From CAWBRT01 sp963791145 (GTDB lineage Bacteria > Acidobacteriota > Terriglobia > Terriglobales > Acidobacteriaceae), in assembly GCA_963791145.1 (NCBI GenBank), contig CAWBRT010000003.1, forward strand, positions 186,001 to 250,000: a DNA stretch of 64,000 nt, written 5' to 3'. Under the pieces are notes generated by a model. That model made no database searches. It was not told the DNA's origin and saw only the letters and a program-made list of their open reading frames with translations. Below, piece by piece: positions 30,332 through 38,719 of this stretch; within the stretch, counting starts at the first letter, position 1; each line of letters begins with the position of its first letter. Position numbers and translations under genes: made by a program.

Positions 30332-31180
30332 CTATCTTGATTTCGCAGCCATTCGCGGCATGTCATCGAGGAAAGCGATGTAAGCAAGGAGCAACCGGTA
30401 TGTCTGATAGTAATGGTCGAAGCGAACAGCGGAGATTTTATCTTTCGGCGTGTGCAGGATATTCCGTGTCCCTGGTGTCACCGAATGGATAGTGATGCTT
30501 GGAATTTTCCGCGAAGCAAACGGTTCCGAATCGGCTATGGCGTCGTCAACCTTCACCTCCGAAACTGGCATATTCAACTGGCTGGCAACGTAGGCCATCG
30601 CACCACTCAACTGATGATCCGCGTGACCCGCCCATATTTCCGCTGGGCCAAGCCCAAGGGCGTCCATGTTCACCATTGCGTCGATCGCAGCGGCTTCCTC
30701 TCTCGTCATTCGTCGCGTATAGAACCGTGAACCGACTAACCCGCTTTCTTCTCCGGTGAAGCCGACGAAGATGTACGTGTGTTTATGAGCCTGAAGCTTG
30801 ATCGCTTCGTAAAGTGAGGGCAGCAATGATGCGCTGCTCCAGTTATCAATTACTCCATCACCTTTTAAAATGTGGTCAAAGTGCGCACCTACGATGATAG
30901 TGGCATTAGTGCGGCCCGGTAACACACAGACCACATTCGGCAGTTGCGAGCCTTTCACTGCCTGCTCGGAAAGGTGCCCATCGTCGCAACCCGCTTCTGT
31001 CAGCATTTGTTTGAGCGTTGATTCGCGTTGTGCATCGTCGCCAATGTACTTCTGCAATCTCGCTTCAACCAACTCCCGCGACACCGGCTTTCCTTGTGCA
31101 GTCTGTGCCGGTAAGATAGCGCACAACATCAAAATCAAGAGGCACACCCGCAGCCAAGACCGCTGAATGAAAGATGGCAT
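30332..31180 (-). CDS. Secreted M28-family zinc peptidase
   Basis: 282 residues. The N-terminus IQRSWLRVCLLILMLCAILP is a signal peptide. The M28 di-zinc ligands are visible in order: histidine in IVGAHFDH, aspartate in VIDNWSSAS, catalytic glutamates in FTGEESGLVGSRFY, aspartate in VNMDALG and the final histidine in SITIHSVTPGT or LHTPKDK. M28 enzymes are aminopeptidases or carboxypeptidases that act outside the cytoplasm. AGGAG immediately precedes the ATG at 31180. GC content is lower than in surrounding genes, and it lies between the repeat cluster and an IS element, so it may be an acquired gene. Confidence 0.85.
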   Translation of the reverse strand: MPSFIQRSWLRVCLLILMLCAILPAQTAQGKPVSRELVEARLQKYIGDDAQRESTLKQMLTEAGCDDGHLSEQAVKGSQLPNVVCVLPGRTNATIIVGAHFDHILKGDGVIDNWSSASLLPSLYEAIKLQAHKHTYIFVGFTGEESGLVGSRFYTRRMTREEAAAIDAMVNMDALGLGPAEIWAGHADHQLSGAMAYVASQLNMPVSEVKVDDAIADSEPFASRKIPSITIHSVTPGTRNILHTPKDKISAVRFDHYYQTYRLLLAYIAFLDDMPRMAAKSR

Positions 31181-31875
31181 AAGCTCCTGAAAGACAATGA
31201 TTCGTAGAACAAAAGTCCAGCAGAACTGATTCGATGCTTGGAGTTGGCGCTTGGATGTACTCTGAGTGGCTGTGTCGTTGATCCGGAAAAACTGAAATGT
31301 ATTAGGGAACAGCTTAGAACTGGGGTCACCAACGACCGCTCGCGGCGGTTGGCATGTTTAGCCACCCGCCCAGTTAGTTGGCGTAAACAGGCCATCTCAC
31401 TTCTTTGGGCCTGATTCTTGTCGATAGCTGAGTCAAAGAAAAATCCTGTCAATCCCCATAAAGTACCATTCTCTTTGTAAGCCTCTGAAAATCAACGAAC
31501 GATATTGTTCCCAGTGATGTCACATTTCCCTGGCCAAAATGCCATACTGGAATTAGGGGGTGACATTCTGGAGTTCATCCGCTGCCTCCGTCTTTGTCCA
31601 CCCCGAAACAGAAACGAGAAAATTGCTTTGCGGCTATCCCCCTTGCAATTCAAGAATTTACCTGCAAGCTCCATCGGCTCAAGAATTTGCGCCAGATTGC
31701 TATAGCCAAGACCATGCAAACAAAGAATTTGCTCAAAACACCCGGGGGGAGCGACTGTCTGTTTTGTCAAGTACCGAGTGGCAGGGTTATGGAAAAGACG
31801 GCGGTGGCGCCGCCTCGGGAAACGCACATGCGTTTCCCGCTTTCCCACAACCCCGGCGACTGCGGGAGTTGATTA
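31181..31875. other. Intergenic region without recognisable gene
   Basis: About 700 bases of lower-GC sequence between the peptidase start and the IS110-type element. Short open frames exist on both strands, but none has a ribosome binding site, a domain or the codon pattern of neighbours. Some of it may be decayed mobile DNA. Confidence 0.5.
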
Positions 31876-31885
31876 AGCGACAGCG

Positions 31886-32824
31886 TTAGGCATCGGCTGC
31901 GAACTGGTTACGAACCTCGCATGCTTTGGCGTTGAGCCTGACCAGCAGCTTATGAGCCAGGGCGACACGTATCACTTTCTTGGGCTTGCCCGCATCACGT
32001 AGGCGTTTGTCGAAGGCAACGAAGTCAGGGTGGTAGCGACGAACTACACTGGCCACCACGAACAGGATATCCCGGACATCGCGACGTCCGCCCCGAACTG
32101 CCCGCTTACCCTGCCTCTTGCCGCTGTCGCGAGCCATCGGAGCTAGGCCGGCGAGTTTAGAAACCGCTTTGTTGGACAACGTGCCGATCTCGGGCATGTC
32201 GGCCATCAGGCGGGCGACGGTGCGGTCGGCAACGCCTTTGATGGAACGGAAGGCTTGATCCAGTTTCTGCCAGAGCGGGTCGGCCGCGATTAACTCGGCG
32301 ATGGCAGTTTCCAGGGTCCGGATCTGGGCGGCGACCACGGCCAGTAACTCAGTAAACAGAGCCAGTACCGTAGGCTCAGTCACCAGACGGCGCTGATTGC
32401 GTTGTGCTGTCTGCAGCTGCGTGAGCTGGCGCAGACGCGCCACTAGGGCCTTGAGTTGTTGCTGCTGGCTGGAATCCGGAAGGCAAGGCTGAATCTTTTT
32501 CACCGCCGCAAAATGAGCAATCACCCCTGTGTCTATGCTGTCGGTCTTCTCCAGAAAGCCCATGCTTTCGGCAAACCGACGGACGGCGCGGGGATTGAGC
32601 AGGGCCACCGGAACCTGGTGCGTCCACAGCAGGGCGAAAGCTTGCTGTTCATACCCGCCAGTGGCTTCCATGGCGGCCATTTCCACCTGATGGCTACGGC
32701 AAAACGCCGCCAACTCAGCAATCCCTTCGGTGTTATTGGAGAACTTGCGGACTGTCCCTTCTGAGCCAATGCGAGCTTCTAAAGAAAGAGAGGAAACATC
32801 TATTCCACAGATGATCGTTGCCAC
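31886..32824 (-). CDS. IS110-family DEDD transposase
   Basis: 312 residues, unbroken, GTG start at 32824. The N-terminal RuvC-like DEDD domain begins IICGIDVSSLSLEARIG (first aspartate), continues with MAAMEATGGYEQQAF (glutamate) and KTDSIDTGVIAHFA (aspartate pair). The C-terminal transposase_20 domain contains IKGVADRTVARLMADMPEIG and KLAGLAPMARDSGKRQGKRAV, with the conserved serine expected in that region. This enzyme joins DNA using a bridge RNA from its own element. It is apparently intact, so the element may be active. Confidence 0.93.
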   Translation of the reverse strand: MATIICGIDVSSLSLEARIGSEGTVRKFSNNTEGIAELAAFCRSHQVEMAAMEATGGYEQQAFALLWTHQVPVALLNPRAVRRFAESMGFLEKTDSIDTGVIAHFAAVKKIQPCLPDSSQQQQLKALVARLRQLTQLQTAQRNQRRLVTEPTVLALFTELLAVVAAQIRTLETAIAELIAADPLWQKLDQAFRSIKGVADRTVARLMADMPEIGTLSNKAVSKLAGLAPMARDSGKRQGKRAVRGGRRDVRDILFVVASVVRRYHPDFVAFDKRLRDAGKPKKVIRVALAHKLLVRLNAKACEVRNQFAADA

Positions 32825-32829
32825 GGTAA

Positions 32830-33007
32830 CCTGCCTTGTAACGTGCGACTGGAGAATCTAGCGACTGTTCGGTCGTGCGTGACTGCGGCGGCGGTCCCAA
32901 AGCTCCCCCACGTTTGTAGCCTGAGGGGTGACGGGCGCCATCCGCCGCGTGAGGGAGTCGATGCCTCGGCTCCCTCACAACGACATTTTCCGCTACAAAC
33001 TGTCGCT
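32830..33007 (-). ncRNA. Candidate IS110 bridge RNA region
   Basis: The non-coding stretch upstream of the transposase can fold: GTTTGTAGC (32912-32920) pairs with GCTACAAAC (32992-33000), enclosing the hairpin TGAGGGAG/CTCCCTCA (32950-32977). Bridge RNAs of IS110 elements come from this position and contain loops that read target and donor DNA. Strand, ends and loops are not proven here. Confidence 0.45.
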
Positions 33008-33047
33008 GATATCTAGATACAAGGGGGTACCCGCCTGTTCATTCATA

Positions 33048-33087
33048 CAGCCCACTCAAGAGAAAGAGAAGAGACTTGAGTGGGCTG
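33048..33087 (-). terminator. Hairpin behind lemA
   Basis: CAGCCCACTCAAG/CTTGAGTGGGCTG gives 13 perfect pairs with a 14-base purine-rich loop, 24 bases after the lemA stop. No T tract follows, so it may protect the RNA end rather than terminate by itself. Confidence 0.55.
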
Positions 33088-33110
33088 CTCAATGGTTCTG
33101 CGTTAAGGCT

Positions 33111-33722
33111 TCACCGCGCCGGCGCGGGCGCGGGTGTAGCCGGCGCGGCGCCGGGGAACTGCACGCGGGGAGCGGTACGCGATCCCTCCTCGGCCTTGAA
33201 GTAGGCGTCGTTGCGGCTGAAGCCGGACATGCTGGCCACCAGGTTGTTCGGGAAGAGGGCAATGTAGGTGTTGTAGTCCTGCACTGCCTGGTTGTAGCGG
33301 CGTCTTTCGACGGCGATCCGGTTCTCCGTTCCCGCCAGCTCGTCCTGCAGGCGCAGGAAGTTCTGGTTGGACTTCAACTGCGGATAGTTTTCCACGATCA
33401 GCAGCAGCCGTCCGATGGCGCCGTCCAGCTGATTGTTGGCCGCGATCTTCTGCTGCGGATCGCGCGCTCCGAGCAGGGCGGCCCGGGCATTGGCGATGTC
33501 GCGGTATACGGTCTGCTCCTGGCTGGCGTATCCCTTGACGGTCTCCACCAGGTTGGGAATCAGGTCGGCGCGGCGTTGCAGTACCACGTCCACCTGCGAC
33601 CAGAGGGCGTTCACCGCCTCTTTCTTGCGCACCATCTCGTTCCTGTGGCCCACGTAAGTACTGCCGAACCACAGCACCACCAGCGCCAGCACAATCAGCA
33701 CGATGATAAAAGTCTTGTTCAT
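33111..33722 (-). CDS. lemA: LemA family protein
   Basis: 203 residues. An N-terminal membrane helix (FIIVLIVLALVVLWFGSTYV) is followed by the LemA coiled-coil core: NALWSQVDVVLQRRADLIPN, LVETVKGYASQEQTVYRDIA and NYPQLKSNQNFLRLQDELAG are hallmark stretches, ending with YNTYIALFPNNLVASMSGF. A proline/alanine tail follows. LemA proteins are envelope proteins of unclear function, commonly encoded next to TPM-domain proteins, as here (34868-35708, with a nucleotidyltransferase gene between). All three run on the same strand and may form one functional unit, although a repeat lies between lemA and the next gene. Confidence 0.93.
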   Translation of the reverse strand: MNKTFIIVLIVLALVVLWFGSTYVGHRNEMVRKKEAVNALWSQVDVVLQRRADLIPNLVETVKGYASQEQTVYRDIANARAALLGARDPQQKIAANNQLDGAIGRLLLIVENYPQLKSNQNFLRLQDELAGTENRIAVERRRYNQAVQDYNTYIALFPNNLVASMSGFSRNDAYFKAEEGSRTAPRVQFPGAAPATPAPAPAR

Positions 33723-33756
33723 GAGCGTTCGCTACTCCCTTCCGGTCCTGACTGGA

Positions 33757-33977
33757 GCGGATTCAAAGTGGGCGTACCCTTCGCTATCACCGCCGGGCTA
33801 GAACCGGTTGCATGAATGATCTTTGAAAGGGCATGGCTTTAGCCATGCCGTCCAGAACCACCCAAAACGCGGGCTTTAGCCCCTGAGGGTATTGCAGGTT
33901 CTGTCGAAGTACATTTGTGCAGCCAGTTCTAATCGCCCGGCTACTGCACGGGGTATACCTTCCGCGAATCCGGTCTA
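33757..33977. repeat. R1 repeat copy 3, split by MITE-1
   Basis: GCGGATTCAAAGTGGGCGTA to ACCGCCGGGC forms the left part and CGCCCGGCTACTGCACGGGG to GAATCCGGTCTA the right part. They are separated by 129 bases of MITE-1, whereas copy 4 at 43088 is uninterrupted. Confidence 0.85.
33801..33929. mobile_element. MITE-1, 129 bp, flanked by TA
   Basis: It starts GAACCGGTTGCATGAATGAT and ends TTTGTGCAGCCAGTTC, with imperfect terminal inverted repeats. TA stands on both sides (33799-33800 and 33930-33931), the target pattern of Tc1/mariner-IS630 type elements. It has no open frame and sits in the loop of the R1 palindrome. Confidence 0.82.
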
Positions 33978-34004
33978 AGAAACTTGCGGTCCGTTTCCCG
34001 CTAT

Positions 34005-34712
34005 TTACACCTTGGGCGGAATCTGATCGACGTAATGCGTAACGGCAGCGAGGGCTTCCATGTAGCGTTGGTAAAGCGACTCGATCTCCAAGCCGGCATG
34101 GCCCTCGCGCAAATCCAGGGCCTGCTGGAAGGCGCCGACCTCGATGCCGAAAGCCGCGCCGGCCTCGGCGATCACCTCGCGCTTCTGCGCGGGGACATGA
34201 CGGTTCGCCGCGATCAGCGTGTGCCGCAGCAGCGTCACTACGGTAGAGATCGATTTGGCCAGCGCCTTCTTCAGCTCTTCCTCTCCCGGCGCCATCAGGT
34301 AATGCTGCCGCAGCTTCAGCAGCAAGGTCCGCAACTCGTGCTCCAGTTGCACCCGGTGCAGGTTGAGAGGAACTTCAATTTCAGCCAGGAAGTCGCGGCC
34401 GGCCAGAACGCGGTGCTTATGTTTCAGGTCGAGGGTCTCGATGGCGAAGACGTCTGCCGAGGTCTGCAACTCCTCGGTAGTCATGCACAACGGAAGCCGG
34501 TGGTGAAGTTTCTTGGACCACCACTCGATAACGGGAGACAGTTGCTTCAGCGCCGCTCCGCTGGTGTCGTGCAGCAGGCACAACAGATTTACGTCCGAAT
34601 AGTTTTCATGGAAGTCGTCGCCGGCCGCCGAGCCGTAGAGCACCAGGGAATCCAGGTTCGACCCGGCTGCCGCCTTCAACCGCTCCACCAGTTCCGCCAG
34701 TTGCTTTTTCAT
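34005..34712 (-). CDS. Nucleotidyltransferase-fold protein
   Basis: 235 residues from ATG at 34712. Near residue 32 the pattern SLVLYGSAAGDDFHENYSDV gives the GS...D.D signature of the pol-beta-type minimal nucleotidyltransferase fold, with a first acidic residue in DDF and a further one at YSDVN. The remainder is helical (HRVQLEHELRTLLLKLRQHY), resembling a HEPN-like or substrate domain. Only part of the catalytic triad is evident, so activity is uncertain. It lies between lemA and the TPM gene on the same strand, and could be a partner in that envelope-linked unit. Confidence 0.7.
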   Translation of the reverse strand: MKKQLAELVERLKAAAGSNLDSLVLYGSAAGDDFHENYSDVNLLCLLHDTSGAALKQLSPVIEWWSKKLHHRLPLCMTTEELQTSADVFAIETLDLKHKHRVLAGRDFLAEIEVPLNLHRVQLEHELRTLLLKLRQHYLMAPGEEELKKALAKSISTVVTLLRHTLIAANRHVPAQKREVIAEAGAAFGIEVGAFQQALDLREGHAGLEIESLYQRYMEALAAVTHYVDQIPPKV

Positions 34713-34867
34713 TGTATCTTCCCGCTGCCTCATCGCTTCGCCCGATAGCTAAAGCCCGGTGCTGGGCTGACTCGGGATGTTCCCCGGTTAACACCGAGAC
34801 AAAGAAGCTGAGGCATGTATGCTTCGGATCGAGCTCGAAACTTGAAACTCGAAACTTCTTTCGACTT

Positions 34868-35708
34868 CTACCAGGAGCCGCTGGCGCCTCCGCCTCCGCT
34901 CTCGCCGCCGCCAAATCCGCCGAAGCCGCCGGAGCTGCCGCCGAATCCGCCTCCGCCGAAGCCTCCGCCGCCCCAGCCTCCGCCCGGCCCGACCCAAAAG
35001 ATTCCGGGTCCGCGCCCGCGCGCTTTGGGATCGGCAACTGTGCTGCTGCGCATTGCCCGCAACACGAAGGGCACGGCAGGAATGCCCAGCAGCAGAATCC
35101 ACCAGGGAAAACTCGACTGGGGTTGCGTCCGTCGCACCGGCCCGACGGGTACGGTTCCGGTTTGCAGCTTGACGTTGCTGGCGGCGGAGATGATCGAGGC
35201 CAGTTGGTTGACCCCTAGATCGATGGCGCCGCTGTAATCGCCGCGCTTGAGCGCCGGCAGCATGGCCCGGCCGACGTCGCCAGCGCGGGCATCGTTGATC
35301 ACCGGCTCCAAACCATATCCCACCTCGACGCGGTAGCGGTGGTCGTTCGGCGCCAGCAACAGCAGCACGCCGCGATTGTCTTTGTGGCCCGACCCCGAGA
35401 TGCTTGAACAGGTCGACGGCATAGTCCTCGACCGGCTGTCCCTCCAGCGAGCGAACCGTGACCACCGCGATCTGCGCTCCGGTCTTGCGCTCGACCTCGG
35501 TGCACAACGCTTCCAGGCGCGCCCGCGTGGGCGCGGCCACCACCCCGGCCAGGTCGGTGACATAACCGGCCGGACGTATGTCGGCGATCTTCTCCGCCAG
35601 CGCGGGAAGCGCCCCCAGGACAAGCAACAACGGTAGCAGCACGGCTCCCAACAAATGCGGCTTGGGCTGCCGGCGTGACGCAACATGCAATGGGAGCAGG
35701 GTGGTCAT
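34868..35708 (-). CDS. TPM-domain protein (one +1 break)
   Basis: About 279 residues once the extra base near 35387 is allowed for. A signal peptide (LLGAVLLPLLLVLGALPALA) is followed by the TPM domain: YVTDLAGVVAAPTRARLEAL, TGAQIAVVTVRSLEGQPVED, LFKHLGVG-HKDNRGVLLLLA and VEVGYGLEPVINDA. A membrane helix (FPWWILLLGIPAVPFVL) and a long glycine-rich tail end the protein, the standard architecture of the YgcG/TPM family. The domain faces the periplasm; its biochemical function is unknown. Frequent pairing with LemA supports a shared envelope role. The break occurs in GGGCC and changes nothing else, so I treat the gene as intact. Confidence 0.88.
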
Positions 35709-35882
35709 CTTCTTCCAGCTAAGCTATTGCACGGCAGCACTCTGGTCAAGCGCCCGGGTAGTGCCGGGTCTTCTGCGGAACCATGCGAAGCATATGCGGG
35801 TGAGTCGCGTGAAAAATGACCCGCGTCGGCAGTGCGGATGTGGATCCTGGTGCTGAATAACGTTTGTAATGGGTAATGCCGG

Positions 35883-36248
35883 CTAGATATTTTTGTCGCT
35901 GGTCTTCAGCAGCTCGTTGACGATGGTGACCAGCTCTTCCGGGTTGACCGGTTTTTCCAGATAGAGGTCGGCCAGCGGTTCGGCGGCCTGAAAGGCCTCG
36001 GCGACGTAGCCGGAGACCACCACGACGGGCATGGTTGAGTGCGACTTGGCGGCCTGCACCACCGCTCTTCCGTTGGCATCACCCAGTCGCCAGTCGGTCA
36101 CCACGGCATCGTAACTGTTGCTCTTCAGCAGTTCGATGGCTTCATGGGCGGAGGTAGCCGCGGTTACCGCATGCCCCGCCGCCTCCAGGATGGCGCACTT
36201 CAATGTCACCACATGAGGCTCGTCATCGATGCACAGGATTTTCGCCAT
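35883..36248 (-). CDS. Single-domain response regulator (CheY-like)
   Basis: 121 residues comprising only a receiver domain. The acidic pocket is D8/D9 in LCIDDEPHVV, the phosphoacceptor is in YDAVVTDWRLGD near residue 52, the conserved serine is in VVVVSGY and the lysine in YLEKPVNPEEL. With no output domain it should work by protein-protein contact in a phosphorelay. No kinase gene is adjacent. It is transcribed away from a 260-base gap that holds no gene. Confidence 0.9.
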   Translation of the reverse strand: MAKILCIDDEPHVVTLKCAILEAAGHAVTAATSAHEAIELLKSNSYDAVVTDWRLGDANGRAVVQAAKSHSTMPVVVVSGYVAEAFQAAEPLADLYLEKPVNPEELVTIVNELLKTSDKNI

Positions 36249-36511
36249 AGCGGAATAAAGTCCTAACGGAAACTAGAAGTCGTGCCTGTGTTTCCTAAAG
36301 AAGGCAAATCCCTAAACAGTGTAACAGGGCATCGGTTGAAACACCTAGGATTAACCGTCTATTGAGCGCGGGCCCGCCGGGTAATTCATTCATGCCTGCT
36401 GCCTTTATTCTCAGCACGTTGGCGATACTTGTCAAATGCGTTTCGCGCCAGGTTCCCGGGACAGAAGAGCGCTGCGCCTCTTAGGGCCCCTGGAACAGGC
36501 TGTACGCCCTT

Positions 36512-38103
36512 CTACAATTTGCGCCCGAGTGATTTGGCCTGTGTAAACAGCGACAGGTAATCCGGCCCGCCGGCTTTGGAATCGGTTCCGGACATGTTAA
36601 AGCCGCCGAAGGGATGCGCGCCCACCATGGCGCCGGTGGATTTGCGGTTGATATAGAAATTGCCCACGTGGAAGTCGCGCATGGCTCGCGCCATCTTTTC
36701 CTCCGCAGAACCGTAGTAGGAGCCGGTAAGCCCGAAGACGGTATTGTTGGCGATGGCCAGCCCGTGGTCGAAATCGCGGCATGGCATCACCGCCAGCACC
36801 GGCCCGAAAATTTCCTCCTGGGCAATGGTGGCGTCAGGATCGACATCGGCAATCACCGTAGGCTGGACGAAGTAACCGTCACCGGCTTCCTCGGCCGCGC
36901 CACCTCCGGTGATCAATCTGCCGCCTTGCTTGAGCCCCGTGTCGATCATGGAAAGAATCTTGTCCCTCGAAGCGCGGTTGACCACCGGCCCCATGCCGGG
37001 ATTCTCCTGGGCATCGCCCACCGTGATCCGCTCCACGCGCTCTCTCAGCCGTTCGATGAACTTTTCGTAGATGCGCTCATCGATGATGGCCCGCGAACAG
37101 GCGGAGCATTTCTGTCCCTGGAAGCCGAAGGCCGAAGCGGTTACTCCTTCTACCGCTGCATCCAGATCGGCATCGGCATCGACCAGGATGGAATCCTTGC
37201 CGCCCATCTCCAGAATGGCGCGCTTGATCCATATCTGCCCCGGCTGCGTTTTCGCCGCCAGTCGATTGATCTGCAGCCCGACCTCTTTCGAGCCGGTGAA
37301 GGCGATGAAGCGGGTCTTGGGATGCGCTACCAGGCCGTTGCCGAAGGCGCCGCCGCTGCCGGTGCAGTAGTTCACCACGCCGTCAGGCATGCCGCATTCG
37401 GTGAGCACTTCCACCAGCTTGGCGGCGATAGCCGGGGCGTCGCTGGAGGGCTTCAGGACCACGGTGTTGCCGCAGACAATCGCGGCCGCGGTCATGCCGG
37501 TGGTGATCGCCAGCGGGAAGTTCCACGGCGGAATTACCGCTCCCACTCCAAGCGGGATGTACCACAGGTAGTCGCGCTCGCCGGGATACTGAATGGGCGG
37601 CTCGGAGCGGTGCCAGGCGCAGCGCCTCGCGGGCATAGAATTCGCAAAAGTCGATGGCCTCGCCAATATCGGCATCGGCTTCGGCCCAGTTCTTGCCGAC
37701 CTCCAGCACCATCCAGGCACACAGTTCAAACTTGCGCTCGCGCATGCGTTTGGCCGCGCGCAGCAGCAAGCTGCGCGCGCTCTTCGACCGCTACCCGCTT
37801 CCACGGCTCGAAGGCCTGCAAAGCAGCGTCCATGACGCAGCCCACTTCGGCCGCGCCGGCCTTCTGAAAGACGCCGACTACTTGCGAAGGCTTGGATGGA
37901 TTGATGGAGGTGATCTTCTCCTTCGTCTTGACGCTCCGGCCGCCGACGATCAGGTCATACTCGCGCCCGAGTTGAGTGCGCACTCTCTCCAGAGCCCGCC
38001 GCATCTTCTCCGCATTTTCCGGCAGGCGAAAGTCGGTGAATGGCTCGTTCCGGAACGGCCCGGGCTCGAGGGCCGGGCCGCGCTGCACTTGGGTAGAAGT
38101 CAT
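36512..38103 (-). CDS. 1-pyrroline-5-carboxylate dehydrogenase (two +1 breaks)
   Basis: About 530 residues after allowing for extra bases at 37770 and 37610. The fold and motifs are those of RocA/PruA-type aldehyde dehydrogenases: EYDLIVGGRSVKTKEKITSI near the start, GAVIPPWNFPLAI, FTGSKEVGLQIN, the general-base glutamate in ILEMGGKDSILV and the catalytic cysteine in FQGQKCSACSRAI. It oxidises glutamate semialdehyde from proline breakdown to glutamate with NAD+. Both breaks fall in the N-terminal third and leave conserved sequence on either side (EERAQ-LLLRAAKRMRERKFEL and EALRLA-RSEPPIQYPGERDY), so sequence error is likely. Proline dehydrogenase is not in the window. Confidence 0.9.
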
Positions 38104-38351
38104 TGCGCGCTCCTGGTGGTGTACGCCCTTACTCGGCAATTGTAGCTCCTCGGAGAAAATCAGGGGGGCGGCATTTGCCGCCGCGGCGTCTGCTCCTGCC
38201 ACGGTGATGCGTGCGCCGGCCGGGAGCCGCAACATTCCCGCTAAGCGCTGCGTGGCCAGAGCGGAGAAGCGATGCGGGAGTTGCTCAAAGGCGGAGCTAC
38301 ACCCCCGCGGCGAAGACCGCTCTACCCATTTGGGGAGGTGTGGATTCCGCT

Positions 38352-38591
38352 CTAGGGAGTTTGGAGTGGATGTGCGGGCTGCAGGGGCGAGTCGCTCATG
38401 CGAAAGCGCGTGCGCACATGCTCGGAGATCAACTCCACGGCCGGGCGATTTCCTTCCGGGTCGCTCTTGATGAGGTACTTCATGGCATCGACGAGCACGC
38501 GCTGGCCCTCCACGTAGCGGGGATCGGAGGTGCGCTTGCGGTGCAGGTGCTCGGTGCTGGGCCGAGCCGGAATGATCACTACTTTGCCCAT
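38352..38591 (-). CDS. Small conserved-type hypothetical protein
   Basis: 79 residues, MGKVVIIPARPSTEHLHRKR onward, rich in charged residues, with no signal or membrane segment. AGAGG lies a few bases before the ATG. It lies between the AAA+ gene and the P5C dehydrogenase gene on the same strand. I do not know the family; the good ribosome site and codon pattern are the reasons for calling it. Confidence 0.55.
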   Translation of the reverse strand: MGKVVIIPARPSTEHLHRKRTSDPRYVEGQRVLVDAMKYLIKSDPEGNRPAVELISEHVRTRFRMSDSPLQPAHPLQTP

Positions 38592-38671
38592 GGGACCTCT
38601 TTCCTAGCGGTAAGAATGCCGCAGACACCCGGATCGTTGCCTGCAGCTTGGTCGAGCCTGTCCCTCAGGGC

Positions 38672-38701
38672 AAAAAAAGAGCGCCCGTTGGGGCGCTCTT
38701 G
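38672..38701 (-). terminator. Terminator of the ClpB-like gene
   Basis: On the minus strand AAGAGCGCCC/GGGCGCTCTT pair and a run of T follows. It begins about 20 bases behind the stop at 38720. Confidence 0.9.
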
Positions 38702-38719
38702 AGCTGAAAAACTTTCTTC

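Larger units (their letters stand above)
31876..33007 (-). mobile_element. IS110-family insertion sequence (boundaries approximate)
   Basis: It consists of a DEDD transposase gene (31886-32824) plus about 180 non-coding bases upstream of it. AGCGACAG at 31876-31883 and CTGTCGCT at 33000-33007 form a short inverted pair that I use as provisional limits; the true ends may differ because IS110 elements often lack terminal repeats. A long 5' non-coding part fits the IS110 subgroup, where the bridge RNA is made upstream of the transposase. Confidence 0.65.

Noticed and set aside
31492..31848. 118-codon frame on the minus strand near the IS110 element
   Set aside because: Composition is arginine/proline-rich without domain or ribosome site; an overlapping plus-strand frame is equally long.
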